This document shows positions 13,798 through 22,380 of a stretch of 23,987 nucleotides of DNA, in pieces. Each line of letters starts with the position of its first letter. Within the stretch, counting starts at the first letter, position 1. Position numbers and translations under genes: made by a program. Origin of the DNA: an uncultured Pelagibacteraceae bacterium (GTDB taxonomy: Bacteria > Pseudomonadota > Alphaproteobacteria > Pelagibacterales > Pelagibacteraceae); assembly GCA_902572155.1 (NCBI GenBank), contig CACGET010000015.1, positions 1-23,987 of the forward strand, written 5' to 3'. Below the pieces are notes generated by a model. It searched no databases. It saw nothing but the letters and a program-made list of their open reading frames with translations, and was not told the DNA's origin.

Positions 13798-14748
13798 TTA
13801 TTTTATTTCCCTAATAGGTTCACCTGCTATACAAGCTTCAAGATTTTCTAACATTTGAGTATAATATATAGAGTAATTTTCTGCAGTTACATATCCAATA
13901 TGAGGTGTGAGTAAAGCATTTGGTAAAAATCTTAGTTTGTTATTTTCTGGAAGAGGTTCTTTATCATAAACATCTATTCCTGCACCCATGATTAAATTAG
14001 TTGAAAGGGCAATTATTAAATCATCCTCATTTACTATAGGTCCTCTAGAGGTGTTAATCAAAAAAGAAGTTTTTTTCATTTGGTCAAATTCCTTGATAGT
14101 AAAGCTATCTTTGTATCTTTCTCCGCCTTGAACATGAATTGAAATATAATCTGAAGTTTTGATTAAATCTTCTTTAGTACAGGGTAAGACATCTAATTCT
14201 TTACATTTGTCTAAATCTAAATTCTCACTCCACGCCATAACTTGCATTCCAAAAGCTTTTGCAATTTTGGCAACTTGCGAACCTACGTTACCAAGACCTA
14301 TTAAGCCTATAATCTTTCCCTTTAACTCAAAACCTACTGAAGTTTGCCAATATCCCTGATACATATTGTCAATTTCTGTTTTTAAGTTTCTAGATAATCC
14401 TAAAATTAAAGCCCAAGTTAATTCACATGTTGGATTGTTGTTACTTTCAGTTCCAGTGACTATAATTTTTCTATTTTTAGCTGCTTCTAGATCTATTGAT
14501 TTATTTCTTAATCCACTCGTTATAATGAATTTCAAATCATTTAAATTATCTATAATGTTTTTTGTAATAGGAGTTCTTTCTCGCATTATTAACAGTGCTT
14601 CAAAATCAGATAATTGTTCTACTGCATCTGCCTCATCAAAAAATGGTTCACTAAAAACTTTAAATTCATATTTTCCAGAAAGTTTTTTTAAATCGACAAA
14701 CTCCTGAGAGACGTTTTGATAATCATCTAATATTGCAACTTTAAGCAT
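13798..14748 (-). CDS. D-isomer-specific 2-hydroxyacid dehydrogenase
   Basis: 316-residue NAD-dependent enzyme interconverting 2-oxoacids and D-2-hydroxyacids. It has a complete fold: nucleotide motif GLGNVG (151-156), catalytic Arg235 (NTSRGP), Glu264 (DVYDKEPLP) and His283 (TPHIG). The stretch VMAWSENL after the second Rossmann strand resembles a common subgroup annotated as SerA-like or hydroxypyruvate reductase-like. The short length (no ACT or ASB regulatory domain) argues against a classical biosynthetic phosphoglycerate dehydrogenase. Its start overlaps the transporter stop by eight bases. Substrate unknown; the neighbours suggest it handles a 2-oxoacid from amino acid oxidation. Confidence 0.88.
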   Translation of the reverse strand: MLKVAILDDYQNVSQEFVDLKKLSGKYEFKVFSEPFFDEADAVEQLSDFEALLIMRERTPITKNIIDNLNDLKFIITSGLRNKSIDLEAAKNRKIIVTGTESNNNPTCELTWALILGLSRNLKTEIDNMYQGYWQTSVGFELKGKIIGLIGLGNVGSQVAKIAKAFGMQVMAWSENLDLDKCKELDVLPCTKEDLIKTSDYISIHVQGGERYKDSFTIKEFDQMKKTSFLINTSRGPIVNEDDLIIALSTNLIMGAGIDVYDKEPLPENNKLRFLPNALLTPHIGYVTAENYSIYYTQMLENLEACIAGEPIREIK

Positions 14749-15637
14749 TTGTAGTTTTTTTGTTTGATAGAAATAAACCTATTATAATTAAAATTGATCC
14801 AATTAAATGAAAAAATAAAAATTTTTCATCAAAAAATATCATTGCAAATATTGTGCTAAATAAGGGGATAAGCGATAAAAATATTCCTGCTCTATTAGCT
14901 CCTATGATTGATACAGCACTAGACCAACAATAATAAGATCCTATACTTGGGAAAATTGCAACGTAAAGCAAAATATAAAATAAATTTAAATTAATATTTA
15001 CTGATTGTCCTTGGTTCAATTCAACAAAAAAAGCTGGAGCAAGCATTACCAATCCAAAAGTGCAAGTAATCTGAACAAGCGCAAGTAATGATATTTCAAA
15101 ATCTCTTTTTTTTAAAAGAGCAGAATAAACCCCCCAAGAAATTATTGCTATTATCATAAATAAATCTCCCTTATTGAAATCAAGAGCAAACAAAATATTT
15201 AAATCAAGCTTAGTAACTATGGCTAAAATTCCTAATGTCGAAATTAATAAACCTGATAGTTGAAATATATTTGTTTTTTCTATTTTTAGTAAAAAGCAAA
15301 CTAAAATAATTGTAGCTGGTACTGCAGTATTAAATAAAGATGCATTTATTACCTGTGTATAATTTAGAGCTTTATATGTAAGTGCACTATATAAAAAAAC
15401 ACTGCTTAATCCTAACAAAAATAAAAATTTTAAATTTTTTAGTATTATTTTTTTTAAATTAAAAATTTCCTTATATGTAAAAGGTAACAATATAATCCAA
15501 ACAAGGGTCCATCTTAAAAAAGCAAGTGAAAAAGGTGATATGTTTTCTACAAATGCAATTTTTCCAACATTAAAGTTGCCTGCCCAAAATAATGTGGCAC
15601 AAACTACCATAAAGTAAGCTTTGGTATTTCGGCTCAC
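14741..15637 (-). CDS. EamA/DMT-superfamily transporter
   Basis: 298-residue inner-membrane protein with about ten hydrophobic segments in two repeated five-helix halves, each half having EamA features: FWAGNFNVGKIAF near residue 18, and a second set from about 155 with SWGVYSALLKKR. DMT proteins of this size usually export amino acids or metabolites, although some import. The start is GTG at 15637, which directly follows the stop of the oxidoreductase (TAAGTG); Met10 is the next ATG. Overlaps the dehydrogenase by eight bases. The substrate cannot be told from sequence. Confidence 0.88.
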   Translation of the reverse strand: MSRNTKAYFMVVCATLFWAGNFNVGKIAFVENISPFSLAFLRWTLVWIILLPFTYKEIFNLKKIILKNLKFLFLLGLSSVFLYSALTYKALNYTQVINASLFNTAVPATIILVCFLLKIEKTNIFQLSGLLISTLGILAIVTKLDLNILFALDFNKGDLFMIIAIISWGVYSALLKKRDFEISLLALVQITCTFGLVMLAPAFFVELNQGQSVNINLNLFYILLYVAIFPSIGSYYCWSSAVSIIGANRAGIFLSLIPLFSTIFAMIFFDEKFLFFHLIGSILIIIGLFLSNKKTTNA

Positions 15638-16879
15638 TTAATTAAATCTTGATGAGCTATAAGGTTTTAAATCTAAATTTGTATTTTCGTTAGCTATCAT
15701 TCCAGTAATTATCTTTCCAGATATTGGTCCTAAAGTCCATCCTAAATGATGGTGTCCAAAACAATAATAAACATTTTTATATTTTTTAGATGGACCCATT
15801 ACAGGTAAAAAATCTGGTAATGTTGGCCTAAACCCTAACCATTCATCCTCATGTTCTGGTAGATCACCTAACATATATTTTGCATTATTTATCAAATTTT
15901 TAACCCTAGATTTTGATAATGGATTATTTAAACCTCCAAATTCTACTGTACCTACCACTCTTAAACCTTGTTCCATTGGTGTAATACCAAATCCACGATT
16001 AGAAAAAATAACAGGTCTAGTTAGTAAATGATCGCTATTTTTAAAATGAACATGATATCCTCTTTCAGTATCTAAAGGAATATTTTCATCTAACTTATCA
16101 GATATTTTTTTTGAAAAAGCGCCACAAGCAATAATCACCTTATCAAAGAAATATCTTTGAGTATCAGTTTTAAATATCGGTTTTTCATCATCAAATATAA
16201 TATTTTGAATATTTACCTTTTTAAATTTTCCACCTTTTCTTAAAAACAATTCAAATAGTTTCAATAGAATTTTTTTTGGATTCCTCGCATGTCTTGCATA
16301 GGGATAATATACCCCAGCATGATAAATTGGCTTGATGTGTGGTTCTAAATCATGAATTTCATATTTATTAACTAATTGTTGTTCTACACCAAGTTCAGTT
16401 CTAACATCTATTTCTAATTGACGACTTTTTAAGTCATTATTGTTCCAAATATAAAGTATACCTTTATTTTCAACCAAACCTTCTAATTCAATTTCGTCAA
16501 ACAATTCATCATAAGCAGGTAAAGCTAAATCTAAAATTTGATGCATATTTTTTGCAGTGTGCATCATTTTTTTTGTAGTTGAATTTTTTATAAATTTTAA
16601 AAACCATGGAATCATTTTAGGAACATAATTCCATTTTAAAGCCAATGGACCAGTGGAGCTCAAAAGCATAGCTGGAATATCTGTTAGAATATCTGGTCTG
16701 TTCAATGGTACTGATGCATAAGGGGAAAAATGACCCGCATTTCCATAAGATGCCGTTTGGCTACCTGGATTATCTCTATCAAAAATAGTTACATCAAAGC
16801 CTTTTTTTTGCAAAAACAAAGCGTTGGAGACACCTTGAATTCCAGCTCCAATAATTCCAATTTTGATATTACTTTTCAT
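15638..16879 (-). CDS. FAD-dependent amine oxidase, D-amino acid dehydrogenase (DadA) family
   Basis: 413 residues. The N-terminal dinucleotide fold has GAGIQG (11-16) and an acidic residue D34 at the end of the second strand; ASYGNAGHFSPYA follows, the DadA-type FAD contact region. The C-terminal part has FRPTLPDFLPVMGPS from about residue 350 and GHHHLGWTLGP from 375, typical of the DAO superfamily. DadA enzymes oxidise D-amino acids at the membrane to 2-oxoacids and ammonia and pass electrons to quinones. Related enzymes act on sarcosine or hydroxyproline, so the substrate is open. First gene of a four-gene cluster, after a 66-base gap from rodA with promoter-like sequence. Confidence 0.85.
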   Translation of the reverse strand: MKSNIKIGIIGAGIQGVSNALFLQKKGFDVTIFDRDNPGSQTASYGNAGHFSPYASVPLNRPDILTDIPAMLLSSTGPLALKWNYVPKMIPWFLKFIKNSTTKKMMHTAKNMHQILDLALPAYDELFDEIELEGLVENKGILYIWNNNDLKSRQLEIDVRTELGVEQQLVNKYEIHDLEPHIKPIYHAGVYYPYARHARNPKKILLKLFELFLRKGGKFKKVNIQNIIFDDEKPIFKTDTQRYFFDKVIIACGAFSKKISDKLDENIPLDTERGYHVHFKNSDHLLTRPVIFSNRGFGITPMEQGLRVVGTVEFGGLNNPLSKSRVKNLINNAKYMLGDLPEHEDEWLGFRPTLPDFLPVMGPSKKYKNVYYCFGHHHLGWTLGPISGKIITGMIANENTNLDLKPYSSSRFN

Positions 16880-16893
16880 AACTATTTATACAG

Positions 16894-16927
16894 TTAATAT
16901 AAAATTTTTTTCCAGTGACAAATTATA
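16894..16927 (-). promoter_or_regulatory. Promoter candidate for the DadA-like gene cluster
   Basis: The 66-base gap after rodA holds on the minus strand a perfect TATAAT (16927-16922), and also TTGTCA (16921-16916) with a 16-base spacer to TATTAA (16899-16894). Either could start a transcript ending in the short leader before ATG 16879. The two possibilities overlap and AT-richness inflates such matches, so only the presence of a restart point here is proposed. Confidence 0.35.
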
Positions 16928-16940
16928 CATAATTTAAAAT

Positions 16941-16958
16941 AAGTATTACGCGATACTT
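16941..16958 (-). terminator. Weak hairpin at the rodA stop codon
   Basis: On the minus strand AAGTAT, a six-base loop CGCGTA and ATACTT form a six-pair stem across the rodA stop, followed by ATTTTAAATT. The stem is AT-only and the T-tract is poor, so at best this is a weak terminator of the leuA-mre-rodA unit. Confidence 0.25.
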
Positions 16959-18070
16959 TGATTATGGTGAACTTTTGCACTCATAACAATGCCAAATCCA
17001 ATCATTGTCGCAAGCATTGATGAACCTCCATAGGACATAATTGGTAATGGTGAACCTACTATTGGTAGCAAACCTAAAACCATAGATAGATTTACCGCAA
17101 TATAAACAAAAATAGCAAATGCAAAACCAAAACAAAATAATTTAGCAAATGAGCTTCTTGAGATAAATCCAATTCTAATAATTCTAAATATTATTATTGA
17201 ATAAATTAATAATAGCAAAATTGAACCTATGAAACCGAATTCTTCTGAAAACAAAGTAAAAATAAAATCAGTGTGTTTTTCAGGTAAAAAATCAAGATAA
17301 CTTTGTGTTCCTTTTAAAAAACCTTTTCCATAAAATCCACCTGAACCGATAGCTATTTTAGATTGTATAATTTGATATCCAGCACCTAATGGGTCTCTAT
17401 CTGGATCCAAAAAGGTTAAAACCCTTAACTTTTGATAAGGTTTCAAAAAAGAAATTATAAAAGGTAATGATATTAAAAAACTTATAAATGAATAAAAAAA
17501 ATATTTAATTTTGACTCCTCCCAACCATAAAATAACCAATCCGCTTAAAGCAATTAATATAGATGTACCTAGATCTGGTTGAGATAGAACTAAGATCATT
17601 GGCAATATAATTAGAGTCAACGGAACAAATATAGTAGTAAAATTATTAACATCTTCTGTTTTTAATCTATGATAATATTTTGCAAGACATAAAATTATAG
17701 TGATTTTCATAAGCTCAGATGGTTGTAGAGCTATTAAATATAAATCTAACCATCTTTGAGAGCCAGAAACAGAAATACCAAAAAAAGAAACCCAAATTAG
17801 TAGCCCTATTATTATAGCATAAAATACATATGCGCTGACGTGCCATAGCTTTATATTTATGAAGCTAACTAACAGCATCATAATAAAAAAAACTATAATT
17901 TTAATAAAATGACTTTTTGTATGATAAAGTATTTCTCCTCCATCAGTTGAATACATTACAAACAAGCTTAACGATGATAATAAAAGAATACTAATTAACA
18001 AAATATAGTCTAACTGTTTTATTTTTTGAAAAAAAGTTATTTCAGAGTTTAATCTTCTATGTTGAAACAT
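16946..18070 (-). CDS. rodA: Rod-shape peptidoglycan polymerase RodA
   Basis: 374-residue SEDS-family glycosyltransferase that polymerises lipid II during side-wall growth together with PBP2. About ten membrane helices; the SEDS signatures GSQRWLDLYLIALQPSELMK and FLPEKHTDFIFTLFSEEFG are present, and PIMSYGGSSML lies near the C-terminus. The absence of FtsW-type N-terminal extension and the pairing with mrdA decide RodA over FtsW. Its ATG follows the mrdA stop with no gap (TAAATG). Confidence 0.95.
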   Translation of the reverse strand: MFQHRRLNSEITFFQKIKQLDYILLISILLLSSLSLFVMYSTDGGEILYHTKSHFIKIIVFFIMMLLVSFINIKLWHVSAYVFYAIIIGLLIWVSFFGISVSGSQRWLDLYLIALQPSELMKITIILCLAKYYHRLKTEDVNNFTTIFVPLTLIILPMILVLSQPDLGTSILIALSGLVILWLGGVKIKYFFYSFISFLISLPFIISFLKPYQKLRVLTFLDPDRDPLGAGYQIIQSKIAIGSGGFYGKGFLKGTQSYLDFLPEKHTDFIFTLFSEEFGFIGSILLLLIYSIIIFRIIRIGFISRSSFAKLFCFGFAFAIFVYIAVNLSMVLGLLPIVGSPLPIMSYGGSSMLATMIGFGIVMSAKVHHNQSIA

Positions 18071-19975
18071 TTAAGTATATGTTTTTTTTACATTTATATT
18101 TTGTTTTCTCAATTGATGACGATCTACTATCAATCTAAATAACTTAGTTGCCATTGGAGCTGCTGTTGTACTACCCGATCCTCCATGCTCAACTATAATA
18201 CTGAGTGCATAATCTGGATTTTTATAGGGACCAAAAGCTATATACAACGCATGATCTCTATCTTTGTAGGGTATTTCACTAGTTTTTAAATCAAGTTCAC
18301 GCTCCCTTTTACTAATTCTCTTAACTTGAGCTGTTCCTGTTTTACCTGCAAATTGATATTTGGGGTTATCAATTCTTGATTTATAAGAAGTCCCTCTAAT
18401 CTCATTGGTAGAACTAAACATCGCCTGTTTTATAATTTTAATATTTCTAGGATCTTTAAATAATGAAACATAGGAATTAATTGAATTATTATCTTTAATC
18501 AAGTCCTTAACTTGTTCAGAACTTAGTTGATTATCATCTGTTAAAATTTTTGGTTTAATCTTATATCCTCCATTGGCAATTTGAGCTGTCATCAAGCATA
18601 ATTGTATTGGGGTAGTTTGTGTATACCCTTGACCAATCCCAGTAATTAAAGTTTCTCCTAACACCCACCCCTTGCCTAGATTATTTAGCTTCCAATTAGT
18701 GTTTGGAAATTGCCCTGATTTTTCATTTTCAAAATATTCTCCTAATACTTTTTTTCCTAAGCCAAATTTATCTGCAGTAATTTTTAATCTATCTACCCCT
18801 AATTTTCTTGCAACTTCATAAAAATAACAGTCACAAGATTGTTTCATTGCTTCTTTTAAATTTACATAACCATGACCTTTTTCTTTCCAGCAATGAAATG
18901 TTTGTTCGTATAATTCTATTTTTCCTTTACATTGAACTTTAAAATCTGGGTCTACTATTTTATTTTCCAAAGCTGAAAGTGCCACTATTGGTTTAATTGT
19001 GGATCCGGGAGAATATAAGCCAGATAAAGTTTTATTAATTAATGGTTTTAATGGATTATTTCTTATCAATTGCCACTCATCTTGACCAATTCCAAATAAA
19101 AATAAATTTGGATTGTATGAAGGGGAGGAATACATTGCAATTATTTCACCAGTATAAATGTCCATTACACTAATAGATCCAGCTTTATTCTTTAATAAAT
19201 CTGCGCATAATTTTTGAATTTCTGTATCCAGTGTTAATCGAACTTTTGAACCTTGCTGACCTTTTTGAAACTCTAATTGATTAATTCTTTTCCCGTAAGC
19301 ATTAACCTCATATCTTTGTATATCATTAGTTCCAATAAGATCATTTTCTAGAGTTTTTTCTAGACCTAGTTTTCCTACTTTGATACCAGGCACAAATCTA
19401 TCTTTGATAATTTCATTTTGCAAAATATCTTCTTCATTAGGTTGACTTACGTAACCTAAGACATGAGTATAAATCTCATCAAATGGGTAATTTCGAGAAA
19501 TAGTCATTATAGGTTTTACTCCGACTAGTTCATACAAATAATTATTAATCATCAAGAACTCACTCCATGTAAGATTTTCTGATACAACTAAACTTTCCCA
19601 AGGTTTTAATTTTGCCTTATTCTTTTTAATTTTTTCTACCCTTTTATTTGATAACTTTAAAATTGTTTGTAGTCTTGAAATCAAATAATTAAAATTTTCA
19701 ACTTGCTCAGGAATTACATGAAGTTGATAAACTTTAAGATTGCCAGCTACTACGTTTCCAAAATAATCAACTATATTCCCTCTAGTTGGAGGTAATTTCC
19801 ATTCTCTAATTCTATTTTTATCTGATAATGTTAAATATTTTTTATTATCATTAATTTGTAATGAAAATAATCGACCAATCAAAACTGAAAATACAACTAG
19901 TTTTGCAGCACCAATTATGAACATTCTTCTATTCATAATGTCTGATTTTCTAATCGATGAATTTCCTCTAATCAT
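18071..19975 (-). CDS. mrdA: Penicillin-binding protein 2, elongasome transpeptidase
   Basis: 634-residue class B PBP that cross-links new peptidoglycan and partners with RodA. A single N-terminal membrane helix (about 18-38) is followed by the PBP dimer/pedestal domain (PPTRGNIVDYFGNVVA from 62) and the transpeptidase. The active site Ser325 is in STIK (325-328), SCD at 380-382 is the second motif in its usual PBP2 form, and KTG is at 545-547. Length and motifs are normal. The start overlaps mreD by eight bases; Met14 is a possible internal start. Confidence 0.95.
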   Translation of the reverse strand: MIRGNSSIRKSDIMNRRMFIIGAAKLVVFSVLIGRLFSLQINDNKKYLTLSDKNRIREWKLPPTRGNIVDYFGNVVAGNLKVYQLHVIPEQVENFNYLISRLQTILKLSNKRVEKIKKNKAKLKPWESLVVSENLTWSEFLMINNYLYELVGVKPIMTISRNYPFDEIYTHVLGYVSQPNEEDILQNEIIKDRFVPGIKVGKLGLEKTLENDLIGTNDIQRYEVNAYGKRINQLEFQKGQQGSKVRLTLDTEIQKLCADLLKNKAGSISVMDIYTGEIIAMYSSPSYNPNLFLFGIGQDEWQLIRNNPLKPLINKTLSGLYSPGSTIKPIVALSALENKIVDPDFKVQCKGKIELYEQTFHCWKEKGHGYVNLKEAMKQSCDCYFYEVARKLGVDRLKITADKFGLGKKVLGEYFENEKSGQFPNTNWKLNNLGKGWVLGETLITGIGQGYTQTTPIQLCLMTAQIANGGYKIKPKILTDDNQLSSEQVKDLIKDNNSINSYVSLFKDPRNIKIIKQAMFSSTNEIRGTSYKSRIDNPKYQFAGKTGTAQVKRISKRERELDLKTSEIPYKDRDHALYIAFGPYKNPDYALSIIVEHGGSGSTTAAPMATKLFRLIVDRHQLRKQNINVKKTYT

Positions 19976-20486
19976 TTTTTCTAATTCTAATTTTTTTTTC
20001 GAAATTGTTAAAGATTATCAAAAATATGGGATAAAATAAAAAAGTAAAACCAGTGTTAACAAAAAACTTTGTATAATCTACATGAATTGAAAATATCAAA
20101 TCTAAAAAAATTACTTCAACTGAATTAACCAATAATAATGTGAAAAGTAAAGTTATCCAGTCATTAATAAAGTTTGGAGATAATGTAATATTTCGTAAGT
20201 AAGCAGTTACTGTACAAATTAAAAGGTAACAAAAACTACTCAGGCCAATTGGAATACCAATAACAACATCATTTACCAAACCAGATAAGAAAATTATACC
20301 ATATGATAAATGCAATGGGTTTTTTAAAGTCCAATAGAATATTAAAATATAAACAAAATTAAATGAAAAATATTCGATGTTGAGGTAGTTTAAATCAAAT
20401 TCATTAAAAACAGAAAATAATAAAATTAAAGATGGTACATAAAATTGTATTGATTTAATAAAAGAGTTTTTTTCTAATGATGACAT
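19968..20486 (-). CDS. mreD: Rod shape-determining protein MreD
   Basis: 172-residue inner-membrane protein with five or six hydrophobic segments, very poor in conserved motifs as is usual for MreD. Identified mainly by its position between mreC and mrdA, its size and its hydrophobic profile, including the SYGIIFLSGLVNDVVIGIP segment that resembles the conserved central helix pair (GL-DV-G-P-G pattern). Start and mreC stop share one base (TAATG), a strong coupling signal. Confidence 0.88.
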   Translation of the reverse strand: MSSLEKNSFIKSIQFYVPSLILLFSVFNEFDLNYLNIEYFSFNFVYILIFYWTLKNPLHLSYGIIFLSGLVNDVVIGIPIGLSSFCYLLICTVTAYLRNITLSPNFINDWITLLFTLLLVNSVEVIFLDLIFSIHVDYTKFFVNTGFTFLFYPIFLIIFNNFEKKIRIRKND

Positions 20487-21337
20487 TATTTATTGACTCC
20501 TATCTCGTAAGATACAATTTTTACATAATCCAATTGTTTAAAATCTGAAAAAAAATTTATTAAGCTTCTATTACCATTGTCTTTAATCAATTTACCAACG
20601 GGCAAACCAGGTTTAAACAAGCCTCCTTGTCCAGATGTGTAAACTATCACATCTCCATCCATTGAGTATCTATAATCCTCTTTTGTATATTCAATAACTC
20701 CATAAATTTGACCTGTACCAGATAAAACTGCCTGCATATCATAAGGCTCTAGCAGTACAGGTATTTTGCTATTAAGGTCTGATAAAAGAAGGGCTCTTGA
20801 ATTTGTATAGTTAACCTCAATTATTTTGCCTACTAAATAGCTTTGATCAACAATAGCCATTCCCATTTTAACATTGTCTTTTGAACCTTTGTTTAAGATT
20901 ATTGATTTTAAATATGGACTTTCATTGTCAGCTAATACTTTTGCATATATGTCTTCAGATTGTATTGTCTCGTTAATTAATTTTCTTAACTTTTTATTTT
21001 CCAATATCAAATAATCATTAGATAATTTTTTTTCTTTTAAATTTTTCAAAATAATTTGATTTTCTTTAAATTTATCATAAAGATATAAATGTTCAGAAAT
21101 CTTAAAGTAATATTTTTTAAAATAATTTTCAGGTATAGATGCTATATATGTAAAACGATATACCAGCTCATTAATACCTAGCTTAGTATATTGAATTACT
21201 TTAAAATTAAAACTTCCAAGAAAAATAATTATTAATGATAATATCAATAATGTTAATAAAGAAAATTTTTGTTTATTTGCTTTTTTTAAGAATGCAGATC
21301 TAACAGCTATTACAAAATCATCTCTGCTTTCGGCCAT
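20486..21337 (-). CDS. mreC: Rod shape-determining protein MreC
   Basis: 283-residue periplasmic scaffold that bridges MreB/MreD and PBP2. One membrane helix (about 24-46) is followed by a coiled coil rich in Lys/Glu/Leu (about 80-115, with NKKLRKLI), then the paired beta-barrel domain with ILNKGSKDNVKMGMAIVD and LVGKIIEV, and later GLFKPGLPVGKL. These are the family's conserved positions. It starts five bases after the mreB stop and is joined to mreD by TAATG. Confidence 0.93.
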   Translation of the reverse strand: MAESRDDFVIAVRSAFLKKANKQKFSLLTLLILSLIIIFLGSFNFKVIQYTKLGINELVYRFTYIASIPENYFKKYYFKISEHLYLYDKFKENQIILKNLKEKKLSNDYLILENKKLRKLINETIQSEDIYAKVLADNESPYLKSIILNKGSKDNVKMGMAIVDQSYLVGKIIEVNYTNSRALLLSDLNSKIPVLLEPYDMQAVLSGTGQIYGVIEYTKEDYRYSMDGDVIVYTSGQGGLFKPGLPVGKLIKDNGNRSLINFFSDFKQLDYVKIVSYEIGVNK

Positions 21338-21342
21338 TGAGT

Positions 21343-22377
21343 CTAATATTCAGATAACATAGTGGAGAATGTTTCTTCCTGTTCAAGAGCTTTACCTGTT
21401 CCAACTGCAACACATGACAATGGGTCTTCAGCGACATGAACTGGTAATCCAGTTTCTTTTGCAAACCTTTTATCAATATTATTTAGTAGTGCGCCACCAC
21501 CAGTTAAAGTAAGACCCATATCAACTAAATCTGCTGATAATTCTGGAGGAGTATTTTCTAATGCATCTTTAATGGCATTAACCATTTCTTTTAAAATATC
21601 ATTAAGAGCTTCTGCTGTATCTTCCTCAGTTATATTCACTTCTTTTGGTGTACCCGATCTTAGATCTCTTCCCTTGACCGCATAGATATTTTTATTTGTA
21701 GGAATTGCAGTTCCAATTTCTTTTTTTATTTTCTCTGCAGTACTATCGCCTATCATTAAGTTGTATTCTTTTCTCATATAATTAACTAATGCTGTATCCA
21801 TAGCATCTCCTGCTACTCTCAATGATCTTGAGTAAACTAATCCTCCTAATGACATTACTGCAATCTCAGTAGTACCACCGCCAATATCAATAACCATTGA
21901 GCCAGTTGCTTCTGATATCGGTAGCCCAGCTCCAATAGCTGCAGCTATTGGTTCTTCAATTAATTGAACTCTTCTTGCACCAGCTGCGAGTGCACTGTCT
22001 TGAATAGCTTTTCTTTCAACTGGTGTTGAACCAGTTGGGACACAAATTAAAATTCTAGGATTTGCAAATGTGCTACCTTTATGAACTTTTTTAATAAAGT
22101 GTTTAATCATTTCTTCAGTTACTATGAAGTCAGCAATAACTCCGTCTCTAAGAGGTCTAATGGCACTTATATTTCCTGGAGTTCTTCCTAGCATTGTTTT
22201 TGCTTCGTCTCCTACAGCTAGAACCTGCTTTTTTCCAGATTGATCAACAATTGCAACTACTGATGGCTCATTTAGTACTACACCTTGTCCTTTAACTACC
22301 ACTAAAGTATTTGCTGTGCCTAAATCAATAGCCATATCTTGGCTCCAAATTTTTTTAATTTTTGAAAAAACTCCCAT
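21343..22377 (-). CDS. mreB: Actin-like cell-shape protein MreB
   Basis: 344-residue cytoplasmic actin homologue that orients side-wall synthesis. Phosphate 1 motif AIDLGTANTLV (16-26), phosphate 2 region MVIDIGGGTTEIAV (161-174), connector LIEEPIAAAIGAG, and the C-terminal TGGGALL adenosine motif are intact. The N-terminus MGVFSKIKKIW is an amphipathic membrane-binding helix as in Gram-negative MreB. A good ribosome binding site GAGAGGA (22393-22387) lies nine bases before the ATG, at the end of leuA, supporting this start. Confidence 0.97.
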   Translation of the reverse strand: MGVFSKIKKIWSQDMAIDLGTANTLVVVKGQGVVLNEPSVVAIVDQSGKKQVLAVGDEAKTMLGRTPGNISAIRPLRDGVIADFIVTEEMIKHFIKKVHKGSTFANPRILICVPTGSTPVERKAIQDSALAAGARRVQLIEEPIAAAIGAGLPISEATGSMVIDIGGGTTEIAVMSLGGLVYSRSLRVAGDAMDTALVNYMRKEYNLMIGDSTAEKIKKEIGTAIPTNKNIYAVKGRDLRSGTPKEVNITEEDTAEALNDILKEMVNAIKDALENTPPELSADLVDMGLTLTGGGALLNNIDKRFAKETGLPVHVAEDPLSCVAVGTGKALEQEETFSTMLSEY

Positions 22378-22380
22378 AAT

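Noticed and set aside
14159..14707. Two plus-strand ORFs of 66 and 113 codons opposite the hydroxyacid dehydrogenase
   Set aside because: The opposite strand carries an intact enzyme with all catalytic residues; these are its shadows.
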